A DNA stretch of 14,507 bases from Nitrospirota bacterium (GTDB taxonomy: Bacteria; Nitrospirota; Nitrospiria; Nitrospirales; UBA8639), in assembly GCA_003228495.1 (NCBI GenBank), contig QIDY01000238.1:1-14507 (forward strand), in the 5' to 3' direction. The stretch's first letter is position 1, and each line of letters begins with the position of its first letter. Shown here one piece after another: positions 6,158-13,509 of the stretch. The notes below the pieces were generated by a model. The model searched no databases. It was not told the DNA's origin and worked only from the letters and a program-made list of their open reading frames with translations. A program made the position numbers and the translations under genes.

Positions 6158-6769
6158 ATGCCTTTAAAAATAAATTTAGTCGACATTCCTTCTGAAGGGC
6201 TGCCTATTGAGTATGAGGTAAAGGCTTCCGAAATCGCTCTGTCGTCCGATGATGGGAAAATTCTTGGTTCCCTTAATTGCACCGGCCATGTTTTTGTCAC
6301 GGACGATCATTTGGCCAATTTTCAAGGAACACTGACTGGGAAAGTCACCCGTGAATGTGTCCGCTGCTTAATGAATTTTGAAGAAGATGTATCCTTGCCT
6401 TGGGACGCCGAATTTAGCCAAACAAATCAATCTTCGATCGTGCCTGTGTCTTCTAAGAAAATGAAAAAAGGTAGTAGAAGGCATGACTCGGCCCTTGATG
6501 ATGAACATGAAAAGGAAATTGATACGCGTCCTATAATAGACAATCAAATTGACTTGCTTCCAGCCTTGCGGGAACATCTCATTCTAGCCGCTCCTCTACA
6601 ACCCTTGTGCGATGAAACTTGCGCAGGATTGTGCCAGGTCTGTGGAGCCAATTTAAATGAAGGCGTATGTGGATGTTGCTCGCCTGTGATGGTTTCGTCA
6701 GCCTTAGTTTCGAATGTTCACTCTATGTTGAGTCAAAAAACTACCAAACTTTCTTCAAGGCCCGTTTGA
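6158..6769 (+). CDS. YceD / DUF177 family protein
   Basis: A 203-residue protein of the YceD (DUF177) family, which is found next to rpmF in most bacteria and has been linked to 23S rRNA accumulation. Visible features: the early segment DIPSEGLPIEYEV (9-21), GKVTRECVRCLMNFE at 61-75 with C67 and C70, a charged low-complexity linker (about 99-125), and a C-terminal cysteine cluster PLCDETCAGLCQVCGANLNEG with C151, C155, C159 and C162, then C171, C173 and C174. This pattern suggests metal binding. The adjacent rpmF supports the assignment. The ATG at 6158 has only a poor ribosome site, and a 77-base gap separates it from rpsR. Confidence 0.88.
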   Translation: MPLKINLVDIPSEGLPIEYEVKASEIALSSDDGKILGSLNCTGHVFVTDDHLANFQGTLTGKVTRECVRCLMNFEEDVSLPWDAEFSQTNQSSIVPVSSKKMKKGSRRHDSALDDEHEKEIDTRPIIDNQIDLLPALREHLILAAPLQPLCDETCAGLCQVCGANLNEGVCGCCSPVMVSSALVSNVHSMLSQKTTKLSSRPV

Positions 6770-6825
6770 AGAGGGGCTGAAGGTAAGAAAAATAATCATC
6801 TTCTTAACGATTAAGTTGGAACACC

Positions 6826-7008
6826 ATGGCTAATCCTAAACACAAAATTTCAAAGGCTCGTCGTGATAAACGGCGGTCTCATCTTAAGCTTACACCTCCT
6901 AACCTTTCGGCGTGTCCCCAATGCCATGAGCTTAAACAGTCTCATGTGACCTGCCTGAACTGTGGTACCTACAAAGGGAAAGCAATCATAGCGGTTGAAG
7001 AAGAATAG
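6826..7008 (+). CDS. rpmF: 50S ribosomal protein L32
   Basis: Small large-subunit protein of 60 residues. It starts ANPKHKISKARRDKRRSHLKL, as the family does, and carries a zinc ribbon CPQC at 30-33 and CLNC at 43-46, followed by GTYKGK. It is the zinc-binding (C+) version. The placement between yceD and plsX is conserved in many bacteria and supports the call. The Shine-Dalgarno is weak (GGAAC at 6817-6821). Confidence 0.96.
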   Translation: MANPKHKISKARRDKRRSHLKLTPPNLSACPQCHELKQSHVTCLNCGTYKGKAIIAVEEE

Positions 7009-7049
7009 TTACTGGCCTTTTTCACACAGCTTATTCCCAAGCCAATCCC

Positions 7050-8045
7050 ATGAAAATAGCCGTGGATGCGATGGGAGGAGATCATGGTCTCTCTCCCACC
7101 GTTGAAGGTGCCCTCCAAGCAACGAGAGAATCATCCGTTTCCGTCATTCTGGTTGGAGATCAACCGGCTATTCAAGCTCAGTTAGACCGACTGAGTGGCA
7201 AGAAATCCAACATTGCAATTTTCCATGCTTCCCAAGTTGTTGGGATGCATGAATCTCCAGCGTTAGCGGCCAGAAAAAAACGCGATTCTTCCATTTGGAA
7301 AGCCACGGAATTAGTCAAAACCAAACAAGCTGATGCCTTGGTGAGCGCCGGAAATACAGGCGCAACCATGGTATCGGCATTTTTTTTGTTAGGATCCATT
7401 GCCGGTGTTGATCGCCCCGCTATTGCCGCGACTCTGCCTACCAGGCAAGGAAAGGCGATTATGCTGGATGTGGGGGCGACGGTCGATTGTACGGCTCGCC
7501 AACTTTACCAATTTGGCATCATGGGTCACGAGTATGGAAAACAGCTTTTGGCTGTGGAGCGACCTCGAGTCGGCCTCTTGAGTATTGGTGAAGAAGATAC
7601 CAAAGGCAATGAAGTGACCAAAGAGGCCTTTAAGCTTTTAAAAGAGAGTCATATCCATTTTATTGGCAATATTGAAGGCCGAGACGTGTATAGCGGCCAT
7701 GCCGATGTGATCGTGACTGATGGCTTTATCGGCAATGTGGCATTAAAGATATCAGAAGGGCTGGCAGATGCCATAAAGAAAATGTTGATGAAGGAAATTG
7801 CCAAATCTGCTCTTGGGCGCTTGTCCTATCTCTTTGTGGCAGGCCCTCTTCTTCGCTTGCGCCGAAAAACCGATTATGCCGAATTTGGCGGAGCCCCCCT
7901 TTTGGGTGTAGAGGGTATCAGCATGATCTGCCATGGGCGCTCTTCATCGAAGGCCATCAAGAACGCCATTCTTCAGGCACAGGTCTTGGCAAAAGCTGGA
8001 TTAATAGACCAAATTCGAGATGATATTGCTCACGGGGTCCTTTAA
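7050..8045 (+). CDS. plsX: Phosphate acyltransferase PlsX
   Basis: Converts acyl-ACP and phosphate to acyl-phosphate, which feeds PlsY in phosphatidate synthesis; it links fatty acid synthesis to membrane lipid formation and acts at the inner face of the membrane. Recognisable motifs: IAVDAMGGDHG at 3-13, VGMHESPALAARKKRDSSI at 64-82, VSAGNTGA at 98-105, RPAIAATLPT at 122-131, GLLSIGEEDTKGNE at about 174-187, DGFIGNVALKISEG and FGGAPLLGVEG. The 331 residues are the normal length. It opens the fatty acid cluster and is followed by fabH after 36 bases, as in many bacteria. Confidence 0.96.
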   Translation: MKIAVDAMGGDHGLSPTVEGALQATRESSVSVILVGDQPAIQAQLDRLSGKKSNIAIFHASQVVGMHESPALAARKKRDSSIWKATELVKTKQADALVSAGNTGATMVSAFFLLGSIAGVDRPAIAATLPTRQGKAIMLDVGATVDCTARQLYQFGIMGHEYGKQLLAVERPRVGLLSIGEEDTKGNEVTKEAFKLLKESHIHFIGNIEGRDVYSGHADVIVTDGFIGNVALKISEGLADAIKKMLMKEIAKSALGRLSYLFVAGPLLRLRRKTDYAEFGGAPLLGVEGISMICHGRSSSKAIKNAILQAQVLAKAGLIDQIRDDIAHGVL

Positions 8046-8081
8046 CTTGTGGCTCAATTTGCCTTGGCATCGCAAGAATAA

Positions 8082-9056
8082 ATGAGTAGTGACTTTCTTG
8101 GAACAGGCAGTTACGTTCCGAAACGGGTGTTGACCAATGCCGATTTGGAACGCATGGTTGAGACGTCAGATGCCTGGATAGTGGAGCGAACCGGTATTCG
8201 TGAGCGTCGACTGGTCGAATCCGGGCAAGCCTGCTCGGATTTGGCCATAGAAGCCGCGCAGCGGGCGCTCGTTGCCGCCAAGGTTACCGCAACGGATATT
8301 GATCTTATTCTGTTGGCGACATGTACGGGAGACACTCCGCTTCCATCTACTGCCTGTCTTCTCCAACACCGGTTAGGCGCCACACGGGCGGCAGCTTGCG
8401 ATATCTCGGCGGCATGTTGCGGGTTTGTCTATGCCTTATCCATTGCCGATGCGTATATCAAGAATGGGATGCGGTATGTGCTGGTTATTGGTTCTGAAGT
8501 TATGTCGGCTATTACCGATTGGAGTGATCGCAATACGTGCGTGTTATTCGGGGATGGAGCGGGGGCCGTGGTTCTTGGACAAGGGCCTCAACATTCAGGA
8601 ATTCTTTCTACGCATTTACATGCCAATGGGCGACTTTCTGAGATGATTTATGTTCCCGGTGGAGGATCCAAAGAGCCAGCCTCGAAAGATGTGTTGGAAA
8701 ATAAACGCTGTTTTGTCAAAATGAAAGGCAATGAAACGTTTAAAATTGCCGTCAAATCCATGGAAGAGGCGGTGAAAGAAGCGGTTGAGGCCAATGGAGT
8801 GGCCATACAAGACATTGATGTATTCATTCCTCACCAGGCTAATATGCGAATCTTGAAGGCGGTAAATCAGCGGTTAGGGTTAGCTCAAGAAAAAGTGATG
8901 ATTAATTTGGACCGATTTGGTAATACTTCTGCTGCGTCCATTCCGCTGGCCTTAGATGAAGCGGTTCTCAGTCAGAGAATTCAAAAGGGCAATTTAGTGT
9001 TGTTGGCTGCCTTTGGAGCAGGTCTGACCTGGGCGTCGGCGTTGATTCGTTGGTAA
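8082..9056 (+). CDS. fabH: 3-oxoacyl-ACP synthase III (FabH)
   Basis: Starts fatty acid chains by condensing acetyl-CoA with malonyl-ACP. The thiolase-fold signatures are complete: GTGSYVPKRVLTN at 7-19, DAWIVERTGIRERR at 30-43, the nucleophile C112 in DISAACCGFVYAL, H251 in FIPHQANMRI and N281 in FGNTSAASIPLAL. The 324 residues are the normal length. C113 follows the nucleophile where serine is more usual, a minor variation. The ATG at 8082 gives the standard N terminus. It is the second gene of the fatty acid cluster. Confidence 0.97.
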   Translation: MSSDFLGTGSYVPKRVLTNADLERMVETSDAWIVERTGIRERRLVESGQACSDLAIEAAQRALVAAKVTATDIDLILLATCTGDTPLPSTACLLQHRLGATRAAACDISAACCGFVYALSIADAYIKNGMRYVLVIGSEVMSAITDWSDRNTCVLFGDGAGAVVLGQGPQHSGILSTHLHANGRLSEMIYVPGGGSKEPASKDVLENKRCFVKMKGNETFKIAVKSMEEAVKEAVEANGVAIQDIDVFIPHQANMRILKAVNQRLGLAQEKVMINLDRFGNTSAASIPLALDEAVLSQRIQKGNLVLLAAFGAGLTWASALIRW

Positions 9057-9093
9057 ATTAGCTGGCTGACAGAAAACTTCGCGGTATGAGGCT

Positions 9094-9124
9094 ATCTTCT
9101 TTGTTGTAGCTAGTGGTAGAAGAT
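9094..9124 (+). other. Small inverted repeat between fabH and the enoyl reductase
   Basis: ATCTTCT (9094-9100) and AGAAGAT (9118-9124) form a perfect 7-bp stem around a 17-base loop in the 115-base gap after fabH. No T-run follows. It is modest and could be chance in A/T-rich sequence; nothing else stands out in the gap except AGAGAGG (9161-9167 region) as the ribosome site of the next gene. Confidence 0.25.
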
Positions 9125-9171
9125 TGAAAAGGAAATTTGTTTGTTGAGAAACGAGAGAAGAGAGGAAAATT

Positions 9172-9984
9172 ATGTCCGACATGAAATGGGGTGAAGGTGA
9201 TTGGGCCTTAATTCTTGGGGCATCAAGTGGGTTTGGGGAAGCTGTGGCTTTGGAGCTGGCGGGATTGGGATTGAATATCGTGGGTGTGCATTTGGATCGA
9301 AAATCAACCTTACCAAATGCGGAGCGTATCGTGACGCAAATTCGTGGACTTGGGCGTGAAGTGTTATTTTTTAATGCGAATGCCGCAGATCCGGAAAAGC
9401 GGACTGATATTTTGAATACGATGAGGCAACGGGGTGAGGAGTCTGGAAAGCCTGTGAACGTTCGAGTTTTTTTGCATTCATTGGCCTTTGGAACATTAAA
9501 ACCGTATATTGCGGGATCTGCAGCGGAAGGCATCAATAAAGCCCAAATGGATATGACGTTGGATGTCATGGCCAATAGTCTGGTGTATTGGACGCAAGAG
9601 TTAGTGAGTCAAAAGTTTTTATGCTCCGGAAGTCGTATCTTTTCCATGACGAGTGCGGGGGGGGCTCGGGTCTGGCGAACCTATGGAGCCGTTTCTGCAG
9701 CCAAATCAGCTCTGGAATCCCACACACGACAACTTGCTTTGGAATTGGCACCCCTAGGGATTACCATTAATGCTCTTATGGCAGGAGTCACGGATACCCC
9801 AGCTTTACGAAAAATTCCTGGGTCTGATGAAATGATTGCCATGGCTCAACGGAAAAATCCGTCGAACCGTTTAACCACGACGCAAGACGTGGCCGACGCC
9901 TTGGGTCTCTTGAGTCATCCTAAAGCCCATTGGATCACGGGGAATGTAATTTGTGTCGACGGGGGAGAATTTATTGTCGATTAA
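9172..9984 (+). CDS. Enoyl-ACP reductase-like SDR (FabL/FabI type)
   Basis: A 270-residue short-chain dehydrogenase that probably does the last reduction of the fatty acid cycle, trans-2-enoyl-ACP to acyl-ACP with NAD(P)H. The cofactor loop is GASSGFG at 16-22. HSLAFG at 102-107 recalls FabI. The active site reads Y171-X6-K178 (YGAVSAAK), the spacing of enoyl reductases, not the YX3K of FabG. The downstream stretch TDTPALRKIPG...NPSNR resembles Bacillus FabL as I remember it. The FabI-type start (the GVANxRSIA loop) is absent. Position between fabH and fabD, with no other fabI, fabK or fabV in the window, supports the role. The ATG at 9172 has a good GAGAGG site. A different SDR role cannot be excluded. 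Confidence 0.8.
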   Translation: MSDMKWGEGDWALILGASSGFGEAVALELAGLGLNIVGVHLDRKSTLPNAERIVTQIRGLGREVLFFNANAADPEKRTDILNTMRQRGEESGKPVNVRVFLHSLAFGTLKPYIAGSAAEGINKAQMDMTLDVMANSLVYWTQELVSQKFLCSGSRIFSMTSAGGARVWRTYGAVSAAKSALESHTRQLALELAPLGITINALMAGVTDTPALRKIPGSDEMIAMAQRKNPSNRLTTTQDVADALGLLSHPKAHWITGNVICVDGGEFIVD

Positions 9985-9993
9985 TCGTCCCAA

Positions 9994-10024
9994 AGATATT
10001 CCGCTTGTCGATGGCGGGATATCT
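9994..10024 (+). terminator. Hairpin between the enoyl reductase and fabD
   Basis: AGATATTCCGC (9994-10004) pairs along its full length with GCGGGATATCT (10014-10024), 11 bp with one G-U, around a nine-base loop. It begins ten bases after the stop codon. The following bases (ATTGCTTCATCATTTT) are only moderately T-rich, so it may be a weak or partial terminator, an mRNA processing site or an operator. Confidence 0.4.
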
Positions 10025-10060
10025 ATTGCTTCATCATTTTCCAAACAGTGAACTAACCAC

Positions 10061-10996
10061 GTGAAATCACCAATAGGGTTTTTATTCCCTGGACAAGGGT
10101 CGCAATCGGTGGGGATGGGGAAGGCTTTGTATGAGTCGAATGCGCGCATTTCTGCTCTTTATCAAGACGCAGAAAATGTCTTGGGGTATGATGTGGGAGC
10201 CTTGTGTTTTGATGGCCCAGCAGAGCGGCTGAATCAAACGGAGTTCACACAGCCTGCCTTGCTGGTGACGAGCGTCGCGGCGTTTCAACTTGTACAAGAT
10301 GGTCCGCTTGCACCATCGGCTGTGGCGGGGCATAGTTTGGGTGAATATACTGCTCTTGTCGCGGCAGGAGCGATCCGGTTTCGTGAAGCCGTCGGCCTTG
10401 TGCAAAAGCGCGGGCAATATATGGCGGAGGCTGTGAGCCCGGGGAGCGGCTTAGTGGCTGCGGTTTTGGGTCTTTCCGAATCTGAGGTATGCGCGGTCTG
10501 TAAAGAGGCTGCGGTATTGGGAATTGTCGCTCCAGCGAATTTGAATTCTCCTGGGCAAACGGTCATTGCGGGAGAACGCGTTGCCGTGGAGCGAGCCATG
10601 GAAGTGGCCAAAACTCGTGGAGCCAAACGAGTGAAGCCTTTGCCTGTCAGCGTACCGGTCCATACACCATTAATGCAGGTTGCGGCGGATCGATTGAAAC
10701 AAGATATTGATTGTCTAGAATGGTCTGATTTAAAGGTACCCTTGATCAATAACGTGGAAGCTAAGGTGCTTCGATCTTCGGCTGACGTCCGCGTATCTTT
10801 AGTTCGACAACTTCCGTCCTCCGTTCGTTGGCAAGAGACTATTCAGACGATGTGGGCAATGGGTATTACGAATTTTATTGAAATTGGTCCGGGCAAAGTC
10901 TTGACGGGGCTAGTGAAACGTATTGTGCCCGAAGCGGAAACGTGGAATATCTTTGATCAAGAATCATATGAACATGTTCTCGCACACGTGGCATAA
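10061..10996 (+). CDS. fabD: Malonyl-CoA:ACP transacylase (FabD)
   Basis: Moves malonate from CoA to ACP, supplying the extender for FabH and FabF. Clear motifs: FPGQGSQSVGMG at 9-20, the nucleophile S92 in GHSLGEYTALVAAG, R117 in QKRGQYM, NSPGQTVIAG at 162-171 and the catalytic H201 in VSVPVHTPLM, followed late by FIEIGPGKVLTGL. The 311 residues are the normal length. The start is GTG 10061, without a strong Shine-Dalgarno; it gives the expected distance to the GQGSQ motif. It lies in the fabH-fabD-fabG-acpP-fabF order typical of bacteria, with the enoyl reductase inserted before it. Confidence 0.96.
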   Translation: MKSPIGFLFPGQGSQSVGMGKALYESNARISALYQDAENVLGYDVGALCFDGPAERLNQTEFTQPALLVTSVAAFQLVQDGPLAPSAVAGHSLGEYTALVAAGAIRFREAVGLVQKRGQYMAEAVSPGSGLVAAVLGLSESEVCAVCKEAAVLGIVAPANLNSPGQTVIAGERVAVERAMEVAKTRGAKRVKPLPVSVPVHTPLMQVAADRLKQDIDCLEWSDLKVPLINNVEAKVLRSSADVRVSLVRQLPSSVRWQETIQTMWAMGITNFIEIGPGKVLTGLVKRIVPEAETWNIFDQESYEHVLAHVA

Positions 10997-11032
10997 TAAA
11001 CGCGCATTCCACATTTTATCGAAGGGGTGGCA

Positions 11033-11776
11033 ATGTCATTGACAGGAAAAATTGCCGTAGTCACAGGAGCTGCACAAGGTATTGGCCAAGCGATTGCTAC
11101 AACATTGGCCCAAGAAGGTGCGGATGTTGTTGTGGCCGATCTGAATGCGAACCGCTGTCAAGAAACGGTCGAACGGGTCAAGCAATTGGGAAGGAAGGCC
11201 ATGGCGGTTTCGGTCAATGTTGGCGATTGGGATCAAGCCAAGGGTATGGTGGATCATGTACTGAAAGATTGGGAACGGATAGATATTTTGGTAAATAATG
11301 CAGGAATAACTCGAGATGGTCTGCTCATGCGTATGAAAGAAGAAGATTGGCAGGCGGTGCTACAGGTGAATGTAACGGGAACCTTTTTTTGTGCAAAGGC
11401 GGTGTTGCCGACGATGAGCCGACAACGGAGTGGTCGCATTGTGAATATTTCCTCGATTGTTGGGGCCATTGGGAACGCAGGTCAGGCTAACTATGCGGCT
11501 TCGAAAGCGGCAGTCATCGGTCTCACCAAAACCGTCGCTCGGGAATATGCAAGTCGTAATATCACGGTCAATGCGGTCGCCCCGGGATTTATTGATACGG
11601 CCATGACCCAGGAACTTTCCGCTGACACGAAAGAGGCTCTCTTAAATCAGATTCCCTTAAAGCGATTGGGACAACCGTCTGACGTTGCGGATGCCGTGAG
11701 TTTTTTATGCACGGAGAAAGCGGGATATATCACCGGTCATGTTTTGCATGTTAATGGTGGAATGCATATGGCCTAA
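11033..11776 (+). CDS. fabG: 3-oxoacyl-ACP reductase (FabG)
   Basis: NADPH-dependent reductase of the fatty acid cycle, turning 3-oxoacyl-ACP into 3-hydroxyacyl-ACP. Classical SDR features: TGAAQGIG at 11-18, NNAG at 88-91, N113, S141 in NISSIVG, Y154 and K158 in YAASK, and NAVAPGFIDTAMT. The 247 residues match the family. I chose ATG 11033 because GAAGGGG (11021-11027) sits at ribosome-binding distance before it; an in-frame GTG at 11027 would overlap that site and add only two residues. It follows fabD after 36 bases. The YX3K motif marks it off from the YX6K enoyl reductase two genes upstream. Confidence 0.96.
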   Translation: MSLTGKIAVVTGAAQGIGQAIATTLAQEGADVVVADLNANRCQETVERVKQLGRKAMAVSVNVGDWDQAKGMVDHVLKDWERIDILVNNAGITRDGLLMRMKEEDWQAVLQVNVTGTFFCAKAVLPTMSRQRSGRIVNISSIVGAIGNAGQANYAASKAAVIGLTKTVAREYASRNITVNAVAPGFIDTAMTQELSADTKEALLNQIPLKRLGQPSDVADAVSFLCTEKAGYITGHVLHVNGGMHMA

Positions 11777-11780
11777 ACTC

Positions 11781-11810
11781 TTGGTTATGGGGTTTCTTAC
11801 TGAATACACT
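11781..11810 (+). promoter_or_regulatory. Weak candidate promoter before acpP
   Basis: TTGGTT (11781-11786) and TACACT (11805-11810) are separated by 18 bases in the 56-base gap before acpP. The match is partial. An extra promoter would fit the high demand for ACP, but the site rests on little. Confidence 0.2.
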
Positions 11811-11832
11811 TTGGAAGGAGGAGGTGCCAACG

Positions 11833-12063
11833 ATGGCTGTAGAAGAACGTGTGAAGAAAATTATTGCCGAACAATTAGGGGTGGAAGAAGATGATGTGGT
11901 TTCAGATGCCAAGTTTGTGGAGGATCTGGGGGCCGATTCTTTGGATACCGTAGAATTGGTGATGGCACTAGAGGAAGAATTTGAAATTGAAATTCCGGAT
12001 GAAGATGCGGAAAAAATTCAAACCGTCTCGGCTGCCGTGGATTTTATTAAGGAAAAATCATGA
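11833..12063 (+). CDS. acpP: Acyl carrier protein
   Basis: Acidic 76-residue carrier that holds growing acyl chains on a phosphopantetheine arm. The attachment serine is S36 in DLGADSLDTVELVMALEEEF, and the rest (RVKKIIAEQLGV, EIPDEDAEKIQTV) is typical. I chose ATG 11833 because the very strong AAGGAGGAGG (11815-11824) lies eight bases upstream; the in-frame GTG at 11824 overlaps that site. This is the strongest ribosome-binding site I noticed in the window, in keeping with the abundance of the protein. It is followed by fabF after 35 bases. Confidence 0.97.
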   Translation: MAVEERVKKIIAEQLGVEEDDVVSDAKFVEDLGADSLDTVELVMALEEEFEIEIPDEDAEKIQTVSAAVDFIKEKS

Positions 12064-12098
12064 TTTTTTCATCACGTAAGTAGATTAAGGTAGTTGCG

Positions 12099-13352
12099 AT
12101 GAGTGAGTGGTCACCACGTCGAGTCGTTGTGACAGGATTGGGGCTCGTCACCCCGTTGGAGATTGGTGTATCCAAAACCTGGGAAAAACTTTGCCAGGGT
12201 CAATCCGGTATTGGACCAATTTCTCGATTTGATGCGAGTCAATATCCCGTGCGCATTGCGGGGGAAGTCAAGAATTTTGATCCTGCGGCGTATATCGAAA
12301 AAAAAGAAATAAAAAAAATGGATACATTTATCCATTTTGCCATTGCTGCCAGCCAAGAAGCCGTAGATGATGCCAAGCTTGTCGTCACCCCTGAGAATGC
12401 GGATCGGGTGGGTGTGTATATCGGCGCGGGCATTGGAGGGCTTCCCGCTATTGAGCATTATCATAAGGTGTTATTGGAACGTGGACCGGACCGCGTTTCC
12501 CCGTTTTTTATCCCGATGGTCATTATCAATCTTGCGTCAGGCCAAGTAGCTATTCGGTTTGGCGCGAAAGGTCCCAATGGGTGCTCAGTGACGGCTTGTG
12601 CCACCGGTAATCATTGCATTGGTGATGGGTTTCGACTTATTCAACGGGGAGAAGCTGACGTCATGATAGTTGGGGGTACGGAGGCAACTATCTGTCCCAC
12701 ATGTGTCGCTGGCTTTGCTTCGGCAAAGGCCTTGTCTCGGCGAAACGATGAGCCGGAGAGAGCCAGCCGGCCTTTTGATAAAGATCGTGATGGATTTGTC
12801 ATTGGAGAAGGGTCTGGTGTGCTGATTTTGGAAGAACTGGAGCATGCTCGTGCTCGCGGCGCACAGATCTATGCTGAGCTTATTGGTTATGCGATGAATA
12901 GCGATGCGTTTCATATCACGGCCCCATCAGATGATGGTGCCGGCGCGGTGACCTGTTTGGAGCATGTGCTCCAGGATGGAGGCGTTTCCAAATCATCGGT
13001 AGGGTATATCAATGCTCATGGGACGTCGACGTTTGCAGATCGAGTGGAAACGCAAGCCATCAAAAAGGTTTTCGGGGAGCAAGCCTATTCCATTCCGGTG
13101 AGTTCCACAAAGTCCATGACAGGACATTTATTGGGAGCGGCGGGAGGAATAGAGGCGGTCTTCTCCGTCTTGGCATTGCAACAAGGCATCATTCCTCCAA
13201 CAATCAACTTAGATGACCCCGATCCGGAATGTGACTTGGATTATGTCCCTAACCAATCTCGCGCCTGTTCGTTTGATGTGGCTATTTCCAATGCCTTTGG
13301 GTTTGGCGGAGTCAATGCCTGCTTAGTGTTTCGTCGGTGGCAGGAGGTATAG
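12099..13352 (+). CDS. fabF: 3-oxoacyl-ACP synthase II (FabF)
   Basis: Elongates acyl-ACP by condensation with malonyl-ACP. The Cys-His-His site is complete: C167 in VTACATGNHCIGDGFRL, H307 in INAHGTST, K338 and H343 in STKSMTGHLLGAAGG. The N terminus RRVVVTGLGLVTPL (7-20) and the C-terminal NAFGFGGVNACLV (398-410) are standard; 417 residues is normal. One oddity: the loop after H307 reads HGTSTFADRVET, one residue shorter than the common HGTSTPxGDxxET, and lacks its proline and glycine. Two runs of eight A fall at 12298-12305 and 12311-12318, with the frame intact. The ATG at 12099 gives the expected N terminus. Confidence 0.96.
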   Translation: MSEWSPRRVVVTGLGLVTPLEIGVSKTWEKLCQGQSGIGPISRFDASQYPVRIAGEVKNFDPAAYIEKKEIKKMDTFIHFAIAASQEAVDDAKLVVTPENADRVGVYIGAGIGGLPAIEHYHKVLLERGPDRVSPFFIPMVIINLASGQVAIRFGAKGPNGCSVTACATGNHCIGDGFRLIQRGEADVMIVGGTEATICPTCVAGFASAKALSRRNDEPERASRPFDKDRDGFVIGEGSGVLILEELEHARARGAQIYAELIGYAMNSDAFHITAPSDDGAGAVTCLEHVLQDGGVSKSSVGYINAHGTSTFADRVETQAIKKVFGEQAYSIPVSSTKSMTGHLLGAAGGIEAVFSVLALQQGIIPPTINLDDPDPECDLDYVPNQSRACSFDVAISNAFGFGGVNACLVFRRWQEV

Positions 13353-13466
13353 AAGCAGGGTTTCTTTCCAGATCGTATCCCTTGTCTAATCGCTTTCCCT
13401 ACAGTCCTGTTTCGTCATCAAGGATATGCGATATGATATGATGAACCGATTGTGGGTAAGGGTAGA

Positions 13467-13487
13467 AGAGAATTTTTGGGATTCTCT
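13467..13487 (+). promoter_or_regulatory. Hairpin in the rnc leader
   Basis: AGAGAAT (13467-13473) and ATTCTCT (13481-13487) form a perfect 7-bp stem with a seven-base loop TTTTGGG, 22 bases before the rnc start. Upstream, GATATG recurs at 13423, 13430 and (overlapping) 13435, giving two TATGAT -10-like sites (13432-13437 and 13437-13442) without a good -35. RNase III is known to control its own mRNA by cutting a leader stem-loop in E. coli; a similar role here is inference, and the stem is short for that. Confidence 0.35.
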
Positions 13488-13509
13488 CATGGCCATATGA
13501 TAGCGGTGA

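Noticed and set aside
8994..9575. Long open frame on the - strand (193 codons)
   Set aside because: It lies opposite the end of fabH and the start of the enoyl reductase gene, both with clear motifs; no family features seen.
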